Assembly (NCBI RefSeq): GCF_020172085.1
Contig: NZ_JAIVAT010000006.1
Coordinates: 1-64,000 of the forward strand
Reading direction: 5' to 3'
Length of the DNA: 64,000 nucleotides
Source: Rossellomorea aquimaris
Lineage (GTDB): Bacteria; Bacillota; Bacilli; Bacillales; Bacillaceae_B
Shown: one piece after another, positions 52,920-61,336 of the stretch
Layout: each line of letters starts with the position of its first letter
Numbering within the stretch: position 1 is the stretch's first letter
Notes under the pieces: generated by a model
Told to the model about the DNA's origin: nothing
What the model saw: the letters and a program-made list of their open reading frames with translations, nothing else
Databases searched by the model: none
Made by a program: the position numbers and the translations under genes

Positions 52920-55187
52920 TTACAGGCCAATGAATTGGTCTTTACTCTTACCTATTAGTGCAAGCCTATGGAGAGGGCGGGTCATGGCCACATACTGCAA
53001 CTTGATGTCGAGCTCGTTTTCCGGGTGGAATGTTTCATCCACTGCCACAATAAGGACAACATCAAATTCAAGACCTTTTGACAGATAAGAAGGCACGACG
53101 ACAATTTGGTCTTTCGGAATCGATTCCTGTTCTTCTAACAATTTCACCTTCCCGGGCTGCCGTTCTTGAAGGATTTCACTGATTTTCACGCAGTCCTTCA
53201 TGCTTTTCCCTATGACAGCGAAGGTTTGGAATCCTTCCTTTCTTCCTGCCTCCACCTTCTTCTCGATCAAGGAAGAGAGGTCATCTAATTCACGGTATTC
53301 ATCAAAGCTTGGAAATTCTCCGTGCCTCACCACCGGGTTCACTTTCGGAAAATCATAGGGTAAGAGACTCAAAAGTTTATTCGCCTCCCCCATGATTTCG
53401 ATCGTGGTACGGTAGCTTTTTTGAAGTTCGGTATACGTTGCCCTCGGAAATATATCCCGATAGACAAGCTCCCAGGACTGAAGCCCCCGATAAGAGTGAA
53501 TGCCCTGGGCAAGGTCGCCGACCAGTGTGAACATATCGGTTTCCAGTGCCCTCTTCAAAGAGTAGAGCTGCATATAACTATAATCCTGTGCTTCATCGAT
53601 GACGATGTTTTTTGCTTTATAATATTTATCAATGCCGAATAAATGGGATTGTAAATATAGAAGAATCGCCAGATCCTCGACTTCATACTTCTTTTTCTTT
53701 GTGTATTTCAACGTATAATGACAGAGCTGTTCAGCCTGATTCCTGCTGAGTTCTCCTTTCGAGTACGATGCAAGGCGTTCCGGATCTGAGAATAACTCGA
53801 TGAAGTATTGATCCAGGCTCTTCTTTTCAAACTGTCTCATATATCCATTGACACTTGTCCGGATCGCTTTTTTGATCTCTATTACACGTTCGCTCTTCTT
53901 GTCTAAGGCTTTTGACACATATTCCTTCCGGTTACCCGCCTTTGAACGCTCAAATAAAGCCGTTTCGATCCGTTCATCGAAAAATTTCTCTACCTTCTCC
54001 ACCATCTGCTTCTTGTTCGAACGAACATAGCTTTGAAGGAGAGATTTAAGCTTCTCCACCCTGCGATAAACCGGCATATACGTATATTCTTCTTTAAAAA
54101 GATGAGTGAACTTCTTGGCAGTGTATAGCTTATATTTGTCGACGTAGAAGTCTTTCGATGTATAAAAGCGCTGTTCGATTTCCTCGAGGTAATCATCAAG
54201 GATCCGCCTGAATGCTTTGGACCCTTTGAAGCCAGAAATCCATGATGCGGTCATTACCTCTTCATCGTGGGTTTCTATCAACTTTATGAGCTTGTCGTCC
54301 TGGACTAAAGTAAGACTCTTTTCTAAACAAGTCATAACATAATCAGTGAAGGTAGTCTGTCTTACCCGCTCGACTCCGAGTTCCGGCAGCGCTTCTGAAA
54401 TGTAGTCGATGAACAGATTACTCGGAGCCAGGATCATCAGTTGATTCGGATCGAAATATTGTTTGTAGTTGTAAATAAAGTAAGAAATCCGGTGAAGGGC
54501 GATGGTTGTTTTTCCACTTCCGGCAGCCCCCTGCACAATAATCGGTTTGTTTAAATCGGCACGGATGATCCGGTTTTGCTCCTCCTGGATCGTGGAAATG
54601 ATTTCGGTTAAACGATTACTAGAGCTTTTGGCTAAAGAATCCTGAAGCAATTCATCTGTAGTCGTCAAATCGATATCCCGTATTTCTTCTAAATGGCCAT
54701 CCTCAATCATGAACTGACGCTTTAGTGACAAGTCCCCTTCATACGTCTCACCTTCAGCATCGTACGATACATCGCCGATCCTTCCTTCGTAGTACAGATT
54801 CGCGATGGGGGAACGCCAGTCCACGATGATTTGTTCCTGGTTTTCCCGCTGATACAGGGAGGTCTTCCCGATATAATGCTTCTCCAGCTTATCCGAACCT
54901 TCATGCTGAAAATCAATCCGGGCAAAATACGGTTTCGTCTTTGCTTTCGTTAGGGACTCCAATTCTTCTTTGGACATCTCAAAAAAGCTTGAGTTCGTCA
55001 AGATATCGATGTAGGCAGCACTGGACTCGCCCCAATCGATATCTCCAAAAGCTTTTTCCATGTTTTCCTTATACTTTTCCTTACTCGTTTCGGATGTGCT
55101 GATGACAACATCAATGTAGCGCTTCGTAAATTCTAAGCGTTCTGTTTCACTTGAAAAATCGGGATGAATGTTCGATTCCTTCGTCAT
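52920..55187 (-). CDS. helD: RNA polymerase recycling helicase-like protein HelD
   Basis: A 755-residue UvrD/Rep-type ATPase that removes stalled RNA polymerase from DNA. The N-terminal charged coiled-coil arm (residues 1-75) is the part that enters the polymerase secondary channel. Walker A GAAGSGKTT is at 220-228, Walker B VIDEAQDYSYMQ near 545, helicase motif QKSYRTTIEIM and the C-terminal YVAMTRPLHRLALIG. The length is close to B. subtilis HelD (774). Start ATG follows GGAAGGAG. Monocistronic, with a cluster of hairpin repeats upstream. Confidence 0.93.
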   Translation of the reverse strand: MTKESNIHPDFSSETERLEFTKRYIDVVISTSETSKEKYKENMEKAFGDIDWGESSAAYIDILTNSSFFEMSKEELESLTKAKTKPYFARIDFQHEGSDKLEKHYIGKTSLYQRENQEQIIVDWRSPIANLYYEGRIGDVSYDAEGETYEGDLSLKRQFMIEDGHLEEIRDIDLTTTDELLQDSLAKSSSNRLTEIISTIQEEQNRIIRADLNKPIIVQGAAGSGKTTIALHRISYFIYNYKQYFDPNQLMILAPSNLFIDYISEALPELGVERVRQTTFTDYVMTCLEKSLTLVQDDKLIKLIETHDEEVMTASWISGFKGSKAFRRILDDYLEEIEQRFYTSKDFYVDKYKLYTAKKFTHLFKEEYTYMPVYRRVEKLKSLLQSYVRSNKKQMVEKVEKFFDERIETALFERSKAGNRKEYVSKALDKKSERVIEIKKAIRTSVNGYMRQFEKKSLDQYFIELFSDPERLASYSKGELSRNQAEQLCHYTLKYTKKKKYEVEDLAILLYLQSHLFGIDKYYKAKNIVIDEAQDYSYMQLYSLKRALETDMFTLVGDLAQGIHSYRGLQSWELVYRDIFPRATYTELQKSYRTTIEIMGEANKLLSLLPYDFPKVNPVVRHGEFPSFDEYRELDDLSSLIEKKVEAGRKEGFQTFAVIGKSMKDCVKISEILQERQPGKVKLLEEQESIPKDQIVVVPSYLSKGLEFDVVLIVAVDETFHPENELDIKLQYVAMTRPLHRLALIGKSKDQFIGL

Positions 55188-55368
55188 ACATTTCTCCTTC
55201 CAAATGTTTTAGCCGCAATGGAGAAAAAAACGTCCTGTCACTTCCATCGAGGTAACGACGCTCAATGGATAAACAAGATTAGATAGACATATCGAAATCT
55301 GTAAAAATTATGTAGGCGTTTGGGAGCAGAAATTTATATTATCAGATAATTTAAGAAAGTTCAATAGG

Positions 55369-55822
55369 AAAAGCGGAAGGGGCTTGCCCTGGGGCGACAA
55401 GCATAAGACGAGTCACCCGGAAAGGCGTTCTTTGCCTTTTTGGGTGACTTGGCTTATGACCTCGAGCCCCAAGCCCCTGGAGCTGGACAATGAAAAGCGG
55501 AAGGGCTTTGCCCAGAGGCGACAAGCATAAGGCGAACATGCCGGAAAGGCGCTCTTTGCCTTTTTGGCATGTTTGACTTATGACCTCGAGCCTCTAAGCC
55601 CTGGAGCTGGACAATGAAAAGCGGAGGCGGCTTGGGCAGGCCCGACAAGCATAAGACGAATCAACCGGAAAGGCGTTCTTTGCCTTTTTTGGTTGATTTG
55701 ACTTATGACCTCGAGGGACTAGCCGCCGGAGCTGGACAATCAGAAAAGCGGAAGGGGCTTGCCCTGGGGCGACAAGCATAAGACGAGTAACCCGGAAAGG
55801 CGCTCTTTGCCTTTTTGGTTGT
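55369..55822 (+). repeat. Cluster B of 123-base covarying hairpin repeats
   Basis: Units at 55369-55491, 55493-55615, 55617-55740 and a truncated one from 55744 to about 55822, same family and orientation as 36735-37150. Inner stems differ between copies but always pair: GTCACCC / GGGTGAC, ACATGCC / GGCATGT, AATCAACC / GGTTGATT. Basal stems also change in both arms: GGGGCTT...GGGGC / GCCCCAAGCCCC, AGGGCTT...AGAGGC / GCCTCTAAGCCCT, GGCGGCT / AGCCGCC. The cluster occupies most of the 670-base gap between helD and the kinase gene; the last copy breaks off 21 bases before the terminator. Confidence 0.9.
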
Positions 55823-55842
55823 CATCTCACCCCCAACCAATC

Positions 55843-55873
55843 AAAAAACCCTCCACCTATATAGATGAAGGGT
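55843..55873 (-). terminator. Terminator overlapping the kinase stop codon
   Basis: Minus strand ACCCTTCATCT / AGGTGGAGGGT stem with loop ATAT, followed by TTTTTTG. It overlaps the last five codons of the sensor-kinase gene. Confidence 0.82.
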
Positions 55874-57125
55874 CTTTCACGTGATCTACCGGGAACACAA
55901 TTTGAAAACTCGTTCCCTTCCCTATACGACTTTCGACGGTAATGATGCCTCTCATCGCTTCAATGATCCGGTAAGACACCATCAATCCCAAACCGGTCCC
56001 TTTTTCTTTCGTCGAGAAATAAGGTTCACCAAGTCTTGCTTGTTGCATAGGAGTCATCCCGACCCCTGTGTCACTGATGGTGATGCTGACATTCCCTTTT
56101 TGAACCTTGGAAAGGATCGTGAGAGTGCCTCCTTTAGGCATGGCTTCAATAGCATTTTTGATGATATTGAGAAATGCCTGTTGAAAATTCCGGGTGTTCC
56201 CGACGATGCCGGAATCCTGGATGTCTTTATGTACGACCACCGACTGTTGATTGCTCAAGGGTTCTACCATGTCGGCGAGCTTTTGCAGCTGTTCCGATAT
56301 GAAGATCGTTTCCACTTGTTCAGGATCGGGCCTGGCAAATGTAAGATAATCATTGATGATGTCTTCTGCCCTGTTTAGTTCGGATGATGCAATGGTCAGA
56401 TACTGCTCTTTTTTACCTACTGGAAGATTTTCCTGTTGGAGGAGCCTCAGGAAACCCTTGATTACGGTCAAGGGGTTTTTCACCTCATGTGAAATGCTGG
56501 CAGCCAACTGAGCGAGCACTTCCATCTTTTCTATCTTGACGAGTGCTTGCTTGATTTGAATCTGTTTTAGCAATGTCTCGCATATGTATGTCAGGATAAG
56601 CATTCCACATGAAGGGAGTAAGATGAAATTGATTAAATAGCTTTCATCAATTACAAATATGGTCATTGCCTTCGCAATAAGTGCCGCTACTATGGAATGA
56701 AATGTAAAGATGCCCACTGAAAATATGATTTTATTCCGGCTCGATAACCGTTGAAAATGGAACCACTTCATACCAATAACCGTGAATAGGTAAATCACTA
56801 CATAGATAACGAACGCCACTATGCTCCAACTATAAATCATTGTACGGAATCCCAATAGGACCGCCAATAGGGCGAGACCTGTATAAGGGCCCCCATACAT
56901 GATGCCAAGAACAAACGGAATCATCCGCAAGTCGTGGACACAATATGGGTTATTGTATATGGGTGAAAGCATACACAGAATAATAGCCATACTTAAAGAA
57001 ACGAAGGTTGCCATCCTCGTATACCAACCATGAATCCACTTTTTTTCAACAAGAAAAAAAATCAGAAATATACTCAAAATGATATAAAAGAAATTATTAA
57101 TAACATCCTGATTAAAGATAATCAT
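55857..57125 (-). CDS. KinB-like membrane sensor histidine kinase
   Basis: A 422-residue kinase with six predicted N-terminal helices of the 5TMR_LYT type (about residues 8-185, with MIPFVLGIMYGGPYTGLAL), then HisKA with phospho-acceptor His213 (SISHEVKNPLTVIKGFL) and an HATPase domain (NIIKNAIEAMPKGG, ISDTGVGM, GTGLGL). Topology and length match KinB, which feeds the Spo0A phosphorelay. The start is ATG at 57125, three to eight bases after AAAGGGGA; a TTG seven codons upstream is less likely. No response regulator is adjacent, as expected for an orphan phosphorelay kinase. Confidence 0.87.
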   Translation of the reverse strand: MIIFNQDVINNFFYIILSIFLIFFLVEKKWIHGWYTRMATFVSLSMAIILCMLSPIYNNPYCVHDLRMIPFVLGIMYGGPYTGLALLAVLLGFRTMIYSWSIVAFVIYVVIYLFTVIGMKWFHFQRLSSRNKIIFSVGIFTFHSIVAALIAKAMTIFVIDESYLINFILLPSCGMLILTYICETLLKQIQIKQALVKIEKMEVLAQLAASISHEVKNPLTVIKGFLRLLQQENLPVGKKEQYLTIASSELNRAEDIINDYLTFARPDPEQVETIFISEQLQKLADMVEPLSNQQSVVVHKDIQDSGIVGNTRNFQQAFLNIIKNAIEAMPKGGTLTILSKVQKGNVSITISDTGVGMTPMQQARLGEPYFSTKEKGTGLGLMVSYRIIEAMRGIITVESRIGKGTSFQIVFPVDHVKDPSSI

Positions 57126-57252
57126 ACTTCCCCTTTGACCTTTCAAGAAATTGTATTCTTAAAAATTTTACCATACTACTTCTCAAACCGTTACAATAAA
57201 ACGCAATTTTACATAAGAGAACTCTCCTGTGATCTACAGGAGAGTCTTTTAT

Positions 57253-58185
57253 TTACACCGTTTTCAATTGTTCACCAAGGTATTGGGCCAACTCAAGCAT
57301 CCCATATTGTCCAGCCTCTGCCTCTGCATCCTTATTGTAATTCGTATTGGTGTTCACATCATATGTGTAGAGGGTGCCATCTGCATCCTGGATAAATTCA
57401 ATTCCGGCTACATCGATCCGGTTTTCTTTTAAAAATGCTTCATAGGTTGAAAGGATATCATGGGAAAAGCCTTCACGTATTTGAAATTTTGGCTTCTCTT
57501 CTTGCTCCCCCACCGGGCAGAACAAATCGTCTACCTGGCAGACATCTGCGGGACATAATTCGAAGCCTTTTGACGTATCCACCTTTACAGCGTACATGAA
57601 TGTACCTCCTATGAATTCACAACGGGTGATCGAAGCGTCAGGTGCTTTAATGTATTCTTGGATAAGCGTCGTTCCATCTAAAGGTTCTTCAAACGCATCG
57701 CTGTAAACATAGTCATTCAATGCATGTATTGAATGAAACAGCTGAACGCCTAATCCCTTCCCTGCACGATTATGTTTGGTGATGAACGATGGCTTATTAA
57801 GCTTTTCAGCTGCTTCAATTATTTGCTTTTTCCCTACTGCTGCAATGGTTTTCGGAGTCTTGATACCAGAGGCATTCAAGGCCATATACTGATTCACTTT
57901 ACTCACTTCCAGGCGCAGGGCACGGCTTCCGTTCAGAACCTTACGATCATTTCTCTCTAACCATGAAAGGACGCTTTCCGTCAATTCAGGAGCATAGCGA
58001 TGGTTTCGTGTGTGGGACGATGCACTGATGCGATTATAAAAAACACCTTGTGGCGGCTCTGAAGATAAATCAACGAGTCCTTCATTCAGGAACCATTCCT
58101 CGTAAGGCAATTGAAGTTCGTCGAGACGAGCCGTTAAATGATTGGTCCAATCACTATTTTCATGAATAATATGAATTTTCTTCAC
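57253..58185 (-). CDS. RimK-type ATP-grasp ligase, substrate unknown
   Basis: A 310-residue ATP-grasp enzyme. The C-terminal two-thirds carry the ATP-binding lysine region PSFITKHNRAGKGLGVQLF, QEYIKAPDASITRCEFIGG and the metal-binding end GIEFIQDADGTLYTYDVNTN. This resembles RimK-like amino-acid ligases, which add amino acids to a peptide or small molecule. The start is GTG at 58185, ten bases after GGGG, giving MKKIHIIHENSDW; the open frame runs 31 codons further without a ribosome site. It follows mscL on the same strand, separated by a weak hairpin. Product unknown. Confidence 0.8.
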   Translation of the reverse strand: MKKIHIIHENSDWTNHLTARLDELQLPYEEWFLNEGLVDLSSEPPQGVFYNRISASSHTRNHRYAPELTESVLSWLERNDRKVLNGSRALRLEVSKVNQYMALNASGIKTPKTIAAVGKKQIIEAAEKLNKPSFITKHNRAGKGLGVQLFHSIHALNDYVYSDAFEEPLDGTTLIQEYIKAPDASITRCEFIGGTFMYAVKVDTSKGFELCPADVCQVDDLFCPVGEQEEKPKFQIREGFSHDILSTYEAFLKENRIDVAGIEFIQDADGTLYTYDVNTNTNYNKDAEAEAGQYGMLELAQYLGEQLKTV

Positions 58186-58240
58186 GATCAATACCCCATT
58201 TGCTCGTAGAATTTTACTAAATGGTCTTACAACACAAAGT

Positions 58241-58263
58241 AATCCTACTATAAAAGTAGGATT
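58241..58263 (-). terminator. Weak hairpin between mscL and the ATP-grasp gene
   Basis: AATCCTAC / GTAGGATT eight-base stem with loop TTTTATA on the minus strand. The following bases (ACTTTGTG) are a poor T-tract, so termination would be partial. Confidence 0.4.
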
Positions 58264-58282
58264 TAGGTCAATGATCAAGAAT

Positions 58283-58741
58283 TCACTTTGACTTACGGTC
58301 CGTCCTCATTTGAATTTTCATACCGCTTTTTGTTAAGAAGTCACGGGTTTTTGAGGATTTCTCCAACCGCACCTCTTGATCGTCTTTCAGGATGTCCCTG
58401 ATTTCCTGAAGGACTTCGAGATTTGTCGTCTGTTTCACCTTATAAGGCTGGTCCCCGCCTTTTAACCGGTTGACCACTTTGACCATCAGGAACACACTCA
58501 TGGCAATAAGAAGAAAATCAACGAATGATCCAACGAATTTCCCCAATTCAATCACCTCTGCCCCTATCCGAAGATGAAGTCCTTCGAAGTTGATGCCCCC
58601 AAACAAGATGCCGATTGCCGGCATCATCATGTCCTCAACGAGAGATTCTACAATTTGACCAAATGCGGAACCGATGATGACAGCAACCGCTAAATCAAAT
58701 ACATTCCCCCTCGAAATGAACTGCTTAAACTCTGACCACAT
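58283..58741 (-). CDS. mscL: Large-conductance mechanosensitive channel
   Basis: A 152-residue inner-membrane channel that opens on osmotic downshock. The N-terminal helix and first membrane segment EFKQFISRGNVFDLAVAVII and GSAFGQIVESLVEDMMMPAI are diagnostic; the second membrane segment is FVDFLLIAMSVFLMVKVVNR. The C-terminal tail is longer than in E. coli (136 residues) and highly charged. The start is ATG at 58741, eight bases after AGGTGAG; GTG 12 bases upstream overlaps the site. Confidence 0.95.
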   Translation of the reverse strand: MWSEFKQFISRGNVFDLAVAVIIGSAFGQIVESLVEDMMMPAIGILFGGINFEGLHLRIGAEVIELGKFVGSFVDFLLIAMSVFLMVKVVNRLKGGDQPYKVKQTTNLEVLQEIRDILKDDQEVRLEKSSKTRDFLTKSGMKIQMRTDRKSK

Positions 58742-58820
58742 GATTAAGCTCACCTACCGCTTCATTACTCTTACCATATGGGAAAATGATGCGAGATATG
58801 AAGACAAGTATAAATTTCCT

Positions 58821-58915
58821 TATAAAAGATATTTCCAAACGATGACAGCAAACAAAATAATTGAGACAACACCCATTAAAATGACCAGCTTTTTTTCTTC
58901 TTTGTCTCCAAACAT
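58821..58915 (-). pseudogene. Frameshifted small membrane-peptide gene
   Basis: ATG at 58915 follows GGGAGGG at good spacing and starts Met-Phe-Gly-Asp-Lys-Glu-Glu-Lys, but the frame then stops after 12 codons. Reading one base back at a run of six A gives a continuous 31-residue peptide with a single apolar helix (LVILMGVVSIILFAVIVW) and a short KYLL end at 58821. Either the gene is broken by a one-base loss, the base count is wrong, or slippage at the A-run is used. It lies between mscL and the LacI-type gene on the same strand. Confidence 0.45.
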
Positions 58916-58947
58916 TCTTATTTCCCTCCCCTCTTCGTTCGTGGTAT

Positions 58948-59907
58948 TTAAACGGTTCCCCTTTTAAACAACCTGGTATCCAGTACCACCGGCTCCGGGT
59001 GTTCTTTTTCCAGAAATAATGTAAACGCTGCTTCCCCTAATTTCCGTATCGGCACTTCAAAGGATGTGATACCGAGGGCATCGGCAATGGGATGATTATC
59101 AAAGCTGAGTATAGCTAGATCCTCTGGTATTCTGATGGACTTTTTCCCTGCCTCCGCCAACATTCCCGCAGATACTTGGTCGCTCGTTACAATTAAGGCC
59201 GTGGGCTTTTCCTTTAATTGTTCCCAGGAGTTTATCACATTCCTCCCGTCCTGTAGATCATAGCAGTCATTAAAGATCCAGTCGTCACAGACCGTCATGC
59301 GGGCGGCTTCTGAGCTGTCATAAAAGCCCCTGATGCGCTCCTCGCTATTCGTTCCAAACGTCCGGTGCAAGCACATCCCGATTCGGGAATGTCCCTTTGA
59401 ATGGAGAAATTCTACACCGCTCCTGATTCCCTGATAGTGATTGATAAACACTTTTTTATAGGTCGGGTCGTACACATTTTCACAAAAAACCACATTCGGG
59501 CCAATGAACGGGGCCAGTACATCCAACGAATTGGAGCGTGAAGTCAGGATCACCCCATCCACTTCCTTCATCTGCAGGCGATGAAAGGCATCAAGTTCAG
59601 CTCCCCTGTCATAGTTCGTCTGGAAAAGTTGAAGGTGATATCCGTATTTTAACGCTTCCCCAGCTATGCCCTGAAGAATCTCCCCGAAGTATGGAAGATT
59701 CAAATATGGCAAAATCACTCCTATACTGTAGGTCTTCCCCTTTGATAAATGGACGGCATTCGCATTTTTTATATAATTCAACTGGTCCACAGCATCAAGG
59801 ACCTTTCGGCGCTTCTCTTCTTTTACATAGGGATGGTCGTTCAGCACCCTCGAAACCGTTGAAACTGAAACCCCTGCAAGCTTTGCGATACTTCTGATAT
59901 TTGTCAT
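58948..59907 (-). CDS. LacI-family transcriptional regulator
   Basis: A 319-residue repressor. The helix-turn-helix and hinge are NIRSIAKLAGVSVSTVSRVL and NDHPYVKEEKRRKVLDAVDQ; the periplasmic-binding-type sugar domain follows (YSIGVILPYLNLPYFGEILQ, DGVILTSRSNSL, GHSRIGMCLH, SFDNHPIADALGITSF). The start is ATG at 59907 after TAGGGGAA. A perfect palindromic operator lies 54 bases upstream, which suggests autoregulation, and the site also faces a divergent 46-residue gene. No sugar genes are adjacent, so the ligand is unknown. Confidence 0.9.
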   Translation of the reverse strand: MTNIRSIAKLAGVSVSTVSRVLNDHPYVKEEKRRKVLDAVDQLNYIKNANAVHLSKGKTYSIGVILPYLNLPYFGEILQGIAGEALKYGYHLQLFQTNYDRGAELDAFHRLQMKEVDGVILTSRSNSLDVLAPFIGPNVVFCENVYDPTYKKVFINHYQGIRSGVEFLHSKGHSRIGMCLHRTFGTNSEERIRGFYDSSEAARMTVCDDWIFNDCYDLQDGRNVINSWEQLKEKPTALIVTSDQVSAGMLAEAGKKSIRIPEDLAILSFDNHPIADALGITSFEVPIRKLGEAAFTLFLEKEHPEPVVLDTRLFKRGTV

Positions 59908-59960
59908 ACACATTCCCCTAACTACAACTATGTGAAAAAACCGTGAAAAAACGCTTGCCC

Positions 59961-59974
59961 TGAAACGCGTTTCA
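59961..59974. promoter_or_regulatory. LacI-type palindromic operator
   Basis: TGAAACGCGTTTCA is a perfect 14-base palindrome of the LacI-family type. Its centre is GC, not the CG of a CcpA cre site, so the adjacent LacI-type regulator is the better candidate. It lies between two divergent genes. Confidence 0.7.
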
Positions 59975-60048
59975 CACATTAAAGTGAGTCATGTAAAGAT
60001 CCTATCGATATTTTGTAAAACCTAAATCATGATAAGGAGGCTGTTATT

Positions 60049-60189
60049 ATGCTTGGATTTCTATCCTTACCCCTTCTTTGTATCATTATCATCGGAGGAA
60101 GCTATGCCGCTTTAAGGCCAATAGGCTTCTATACTCCCCAAGATCAAGAAGATCCGTTCGAAAATATATACAACAATAAACTACATTGA
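60049..60189 (+). CDS. Small membrane protein, 46 residues
   Basis: ATG at 60049 is eight bases after AAGGAGG. The peptide has an N-terminal apolar helix (GFLSLPLLCIIIIGGSYAAL) and a polar, acidic C-terminal tail (TPQDQEDPFENIYNNKLH). It is followed at once by a good terminator and is divergent from a LacI-type regulator with a palindromic operator between them. Not recognised. The tail would lie on one side of the membrane and might interact with a partner. Ribosome site, terminator and operator support a real gene. Confidence 0.65.
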   Translation: MLGFLSLPLLCIIIIGGSYAALRPIGFYTPQDQEDPFENIYNNKLH

Positions 60190-60196
60190 TTCATGT

Positions 60197-60226
60197 GCCT
60201 GCTTGCTAGTGAAGCAGGCTTTTATT
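60197..60226 (+). terminator. Terminator after the 46-residue gene
   Basis: GCCTGCTT / AAGCAGGC stem with loop GCTAGTG followed by TTTTATTT. It overlaps the 3' end of the convergent yodB-like gene. Confidence 0.85.
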
Positions 60227-60530
60227 TCACCCATTTCACAGCCCAGGTCTGGACCGCTTGCATGACTGGCTCCAACTCTTTCCCTTTATTCGTTAAGCTG
60301 TAAAGAACCTTCACTGGTTTCTCATCGAGGACTTCACGGGAAACGATCCCATGTTCCTCCAATTCCTTTAATCTTTCTGTAAGAACCTTTTGACTTATAT
60401 TCGGAATATTTCCATGTAAATCTTTAAAACGGCACGTACCTTCAAATAATACCTTTATGATCATCCCAACCCAGCGCTTGCCCAATAATTCAAAGGCAGT
60501 GCTATATTTCGGGCAAAGTTTTGTTTCCAT
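60222..60530 (-). CDS. yodB: YodB/CatR-like HxlR-family redox regulator
   Basis: A 102-residue winged-helix protein. KLCPKYSTAFELLGKRWVGM and PNISQKVLTERLKELEEHGI match YodB/CatR of B. subtilis, repressors that react with quinones or diamide through an N-terminal cysteine. Cys6 is conserved; the start is ATG at 60530, chosen because it places this Cys as in YodB. The C-terminal cysteines of YodB are absent and there is an extra Cys33. It is divergent from the nitroreductase gene yodC, as in B. subtilis, with an inverted-repeat operator between. It likely represses yodC and itself. Confidence 0.87.
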   Translation of the reverse strand: METKLCPKYSTAFELLGKRWVGMIIKVLFEGTCRFKDLHGNIPNISQKVLTERLKELEEHGIVSREVLDEKPVKVLYSLTNKGKELEPVMQAVQTWAVKWVK

Positions 60531-60560
60531 ATCCCTAAACACATCCTAAATTCTTTTCCC

Positions 60561-60624
60561 TTGACGCAAAATAAAACGTCGGTTATATTGGTCATATTGT
60601 CCAAAACACTTACAAAAAGTAAGT
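60561..60624 (+). promoter_or_regulatory. yodC promoter and YodB-type operator
   Basis: TTGACG (60561-60566), 17 bases, TATATT (60584-60589) is a good sigma-A promoter for yodC. About 12 bases past the start point lies ACTTAC-AAAAA-GTAAGT (60608-60624), an inverted repeat resembling YodB boxes. Confidence 0.7.
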
Positions 60625-60684
60625 AGCATACAAATATATACCATATTATAACACTTATTCGACCATCATCAAGGAGGCATTATC

Positions 60685-61296
60685 ATGGAAAATTTCTTTC
60701 AAGTCGTTGACGAACGCCGCTCAACCAAAGTGTACGACCCTCAAGTGGAAATTCCCCGCGAGGAATTAGTTAGTCTGCTCGAAACAGCAGGGAAAGCTCC
60801 ATCTGCCTGGAATCTTCAACAATGGAAATTTCTTGTATTTGACCAAAAAGAGGTTCAGGAACGCTTACTTCCGATTGCCTATCACCAGCAGCAAGTACAA
60901 GACGCTTCTGCAGTTGTAGCGATCCTTGGAGACCTTGAAGCCAATAAGAACATTGATCCCGTCTTTGATCCTGCCATTGAAAAAGGCGAAATGACAGCGG
61001 AAATCAAAGAAGTCCTGAAGAAACAAATCGACGGGGCATACAGCCGTGATGAATATCCACGGGATGCTGCTTTCAGTAACGCTTCCCTTGCAGCCATGCA
61101 ATTCATGCTTGCAGCGAAAGCCAAGGGATGGGATACTTGCCCGATTGGCGGCTTTAACCCGGCGGCCCTCGTAAGTGAATTCAATGTGTCTGAACGTTAC
61201 ATCCCAATCATGTTGATTACGATTGGAAAACCTCTACAACAAGCACGTAAATCAGATCGATTGGATATCCGTAACTTAATCGACTGGGCAGAATAA
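60685..61296 (+). CDS. yodC: Nitroreductase-family NAD(P)H oxidoreductase YodC
   Basis: A 203-residue FMN enzyme. ERRSTKVYDPQVEIPREEL and the FMN-binding TAGKAPSAWNLQQWKFLVF are typical of the nitroreductase fold, with KGWDTCPIGGFNPAALV near the C-terminus. B. subtilis YodC is induced by quinones and diamide under YodB control. Start ATG follows AAGGAGG. Single gene with terminator. Confidence 0.92.
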   Translation: MENFFQVVDERRSTKVYDPQVEIPREELVSLLETAGKAPSAWNLQQWKFLVFDQKEVQERLLPIAYHQQQVQDASAVVAILGDLEANKNIDPVFDPAIEKGEMTAEIKEVLKKQIDGAYSRDEYPRDAAFSNASLAAMQFMLAAKAKGWDTCPIGGFNPAALVSEFNVSERYIPIMLITIGKPLQQARKSDRLDIRNLIDWAE

Positions 61297-61306
61297 GCCT
61301 ATCCAA

Positions 61307-61336
61307 AAGCCACATCTGGTCAGGATGTGGCTTTTT
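61307..61336 (+). terminator. Terminator after yodC
   Basis: GCCACATC / GATGTGGC stem with a seven-base loop, then TTTTTC. Confidence 0.85.
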
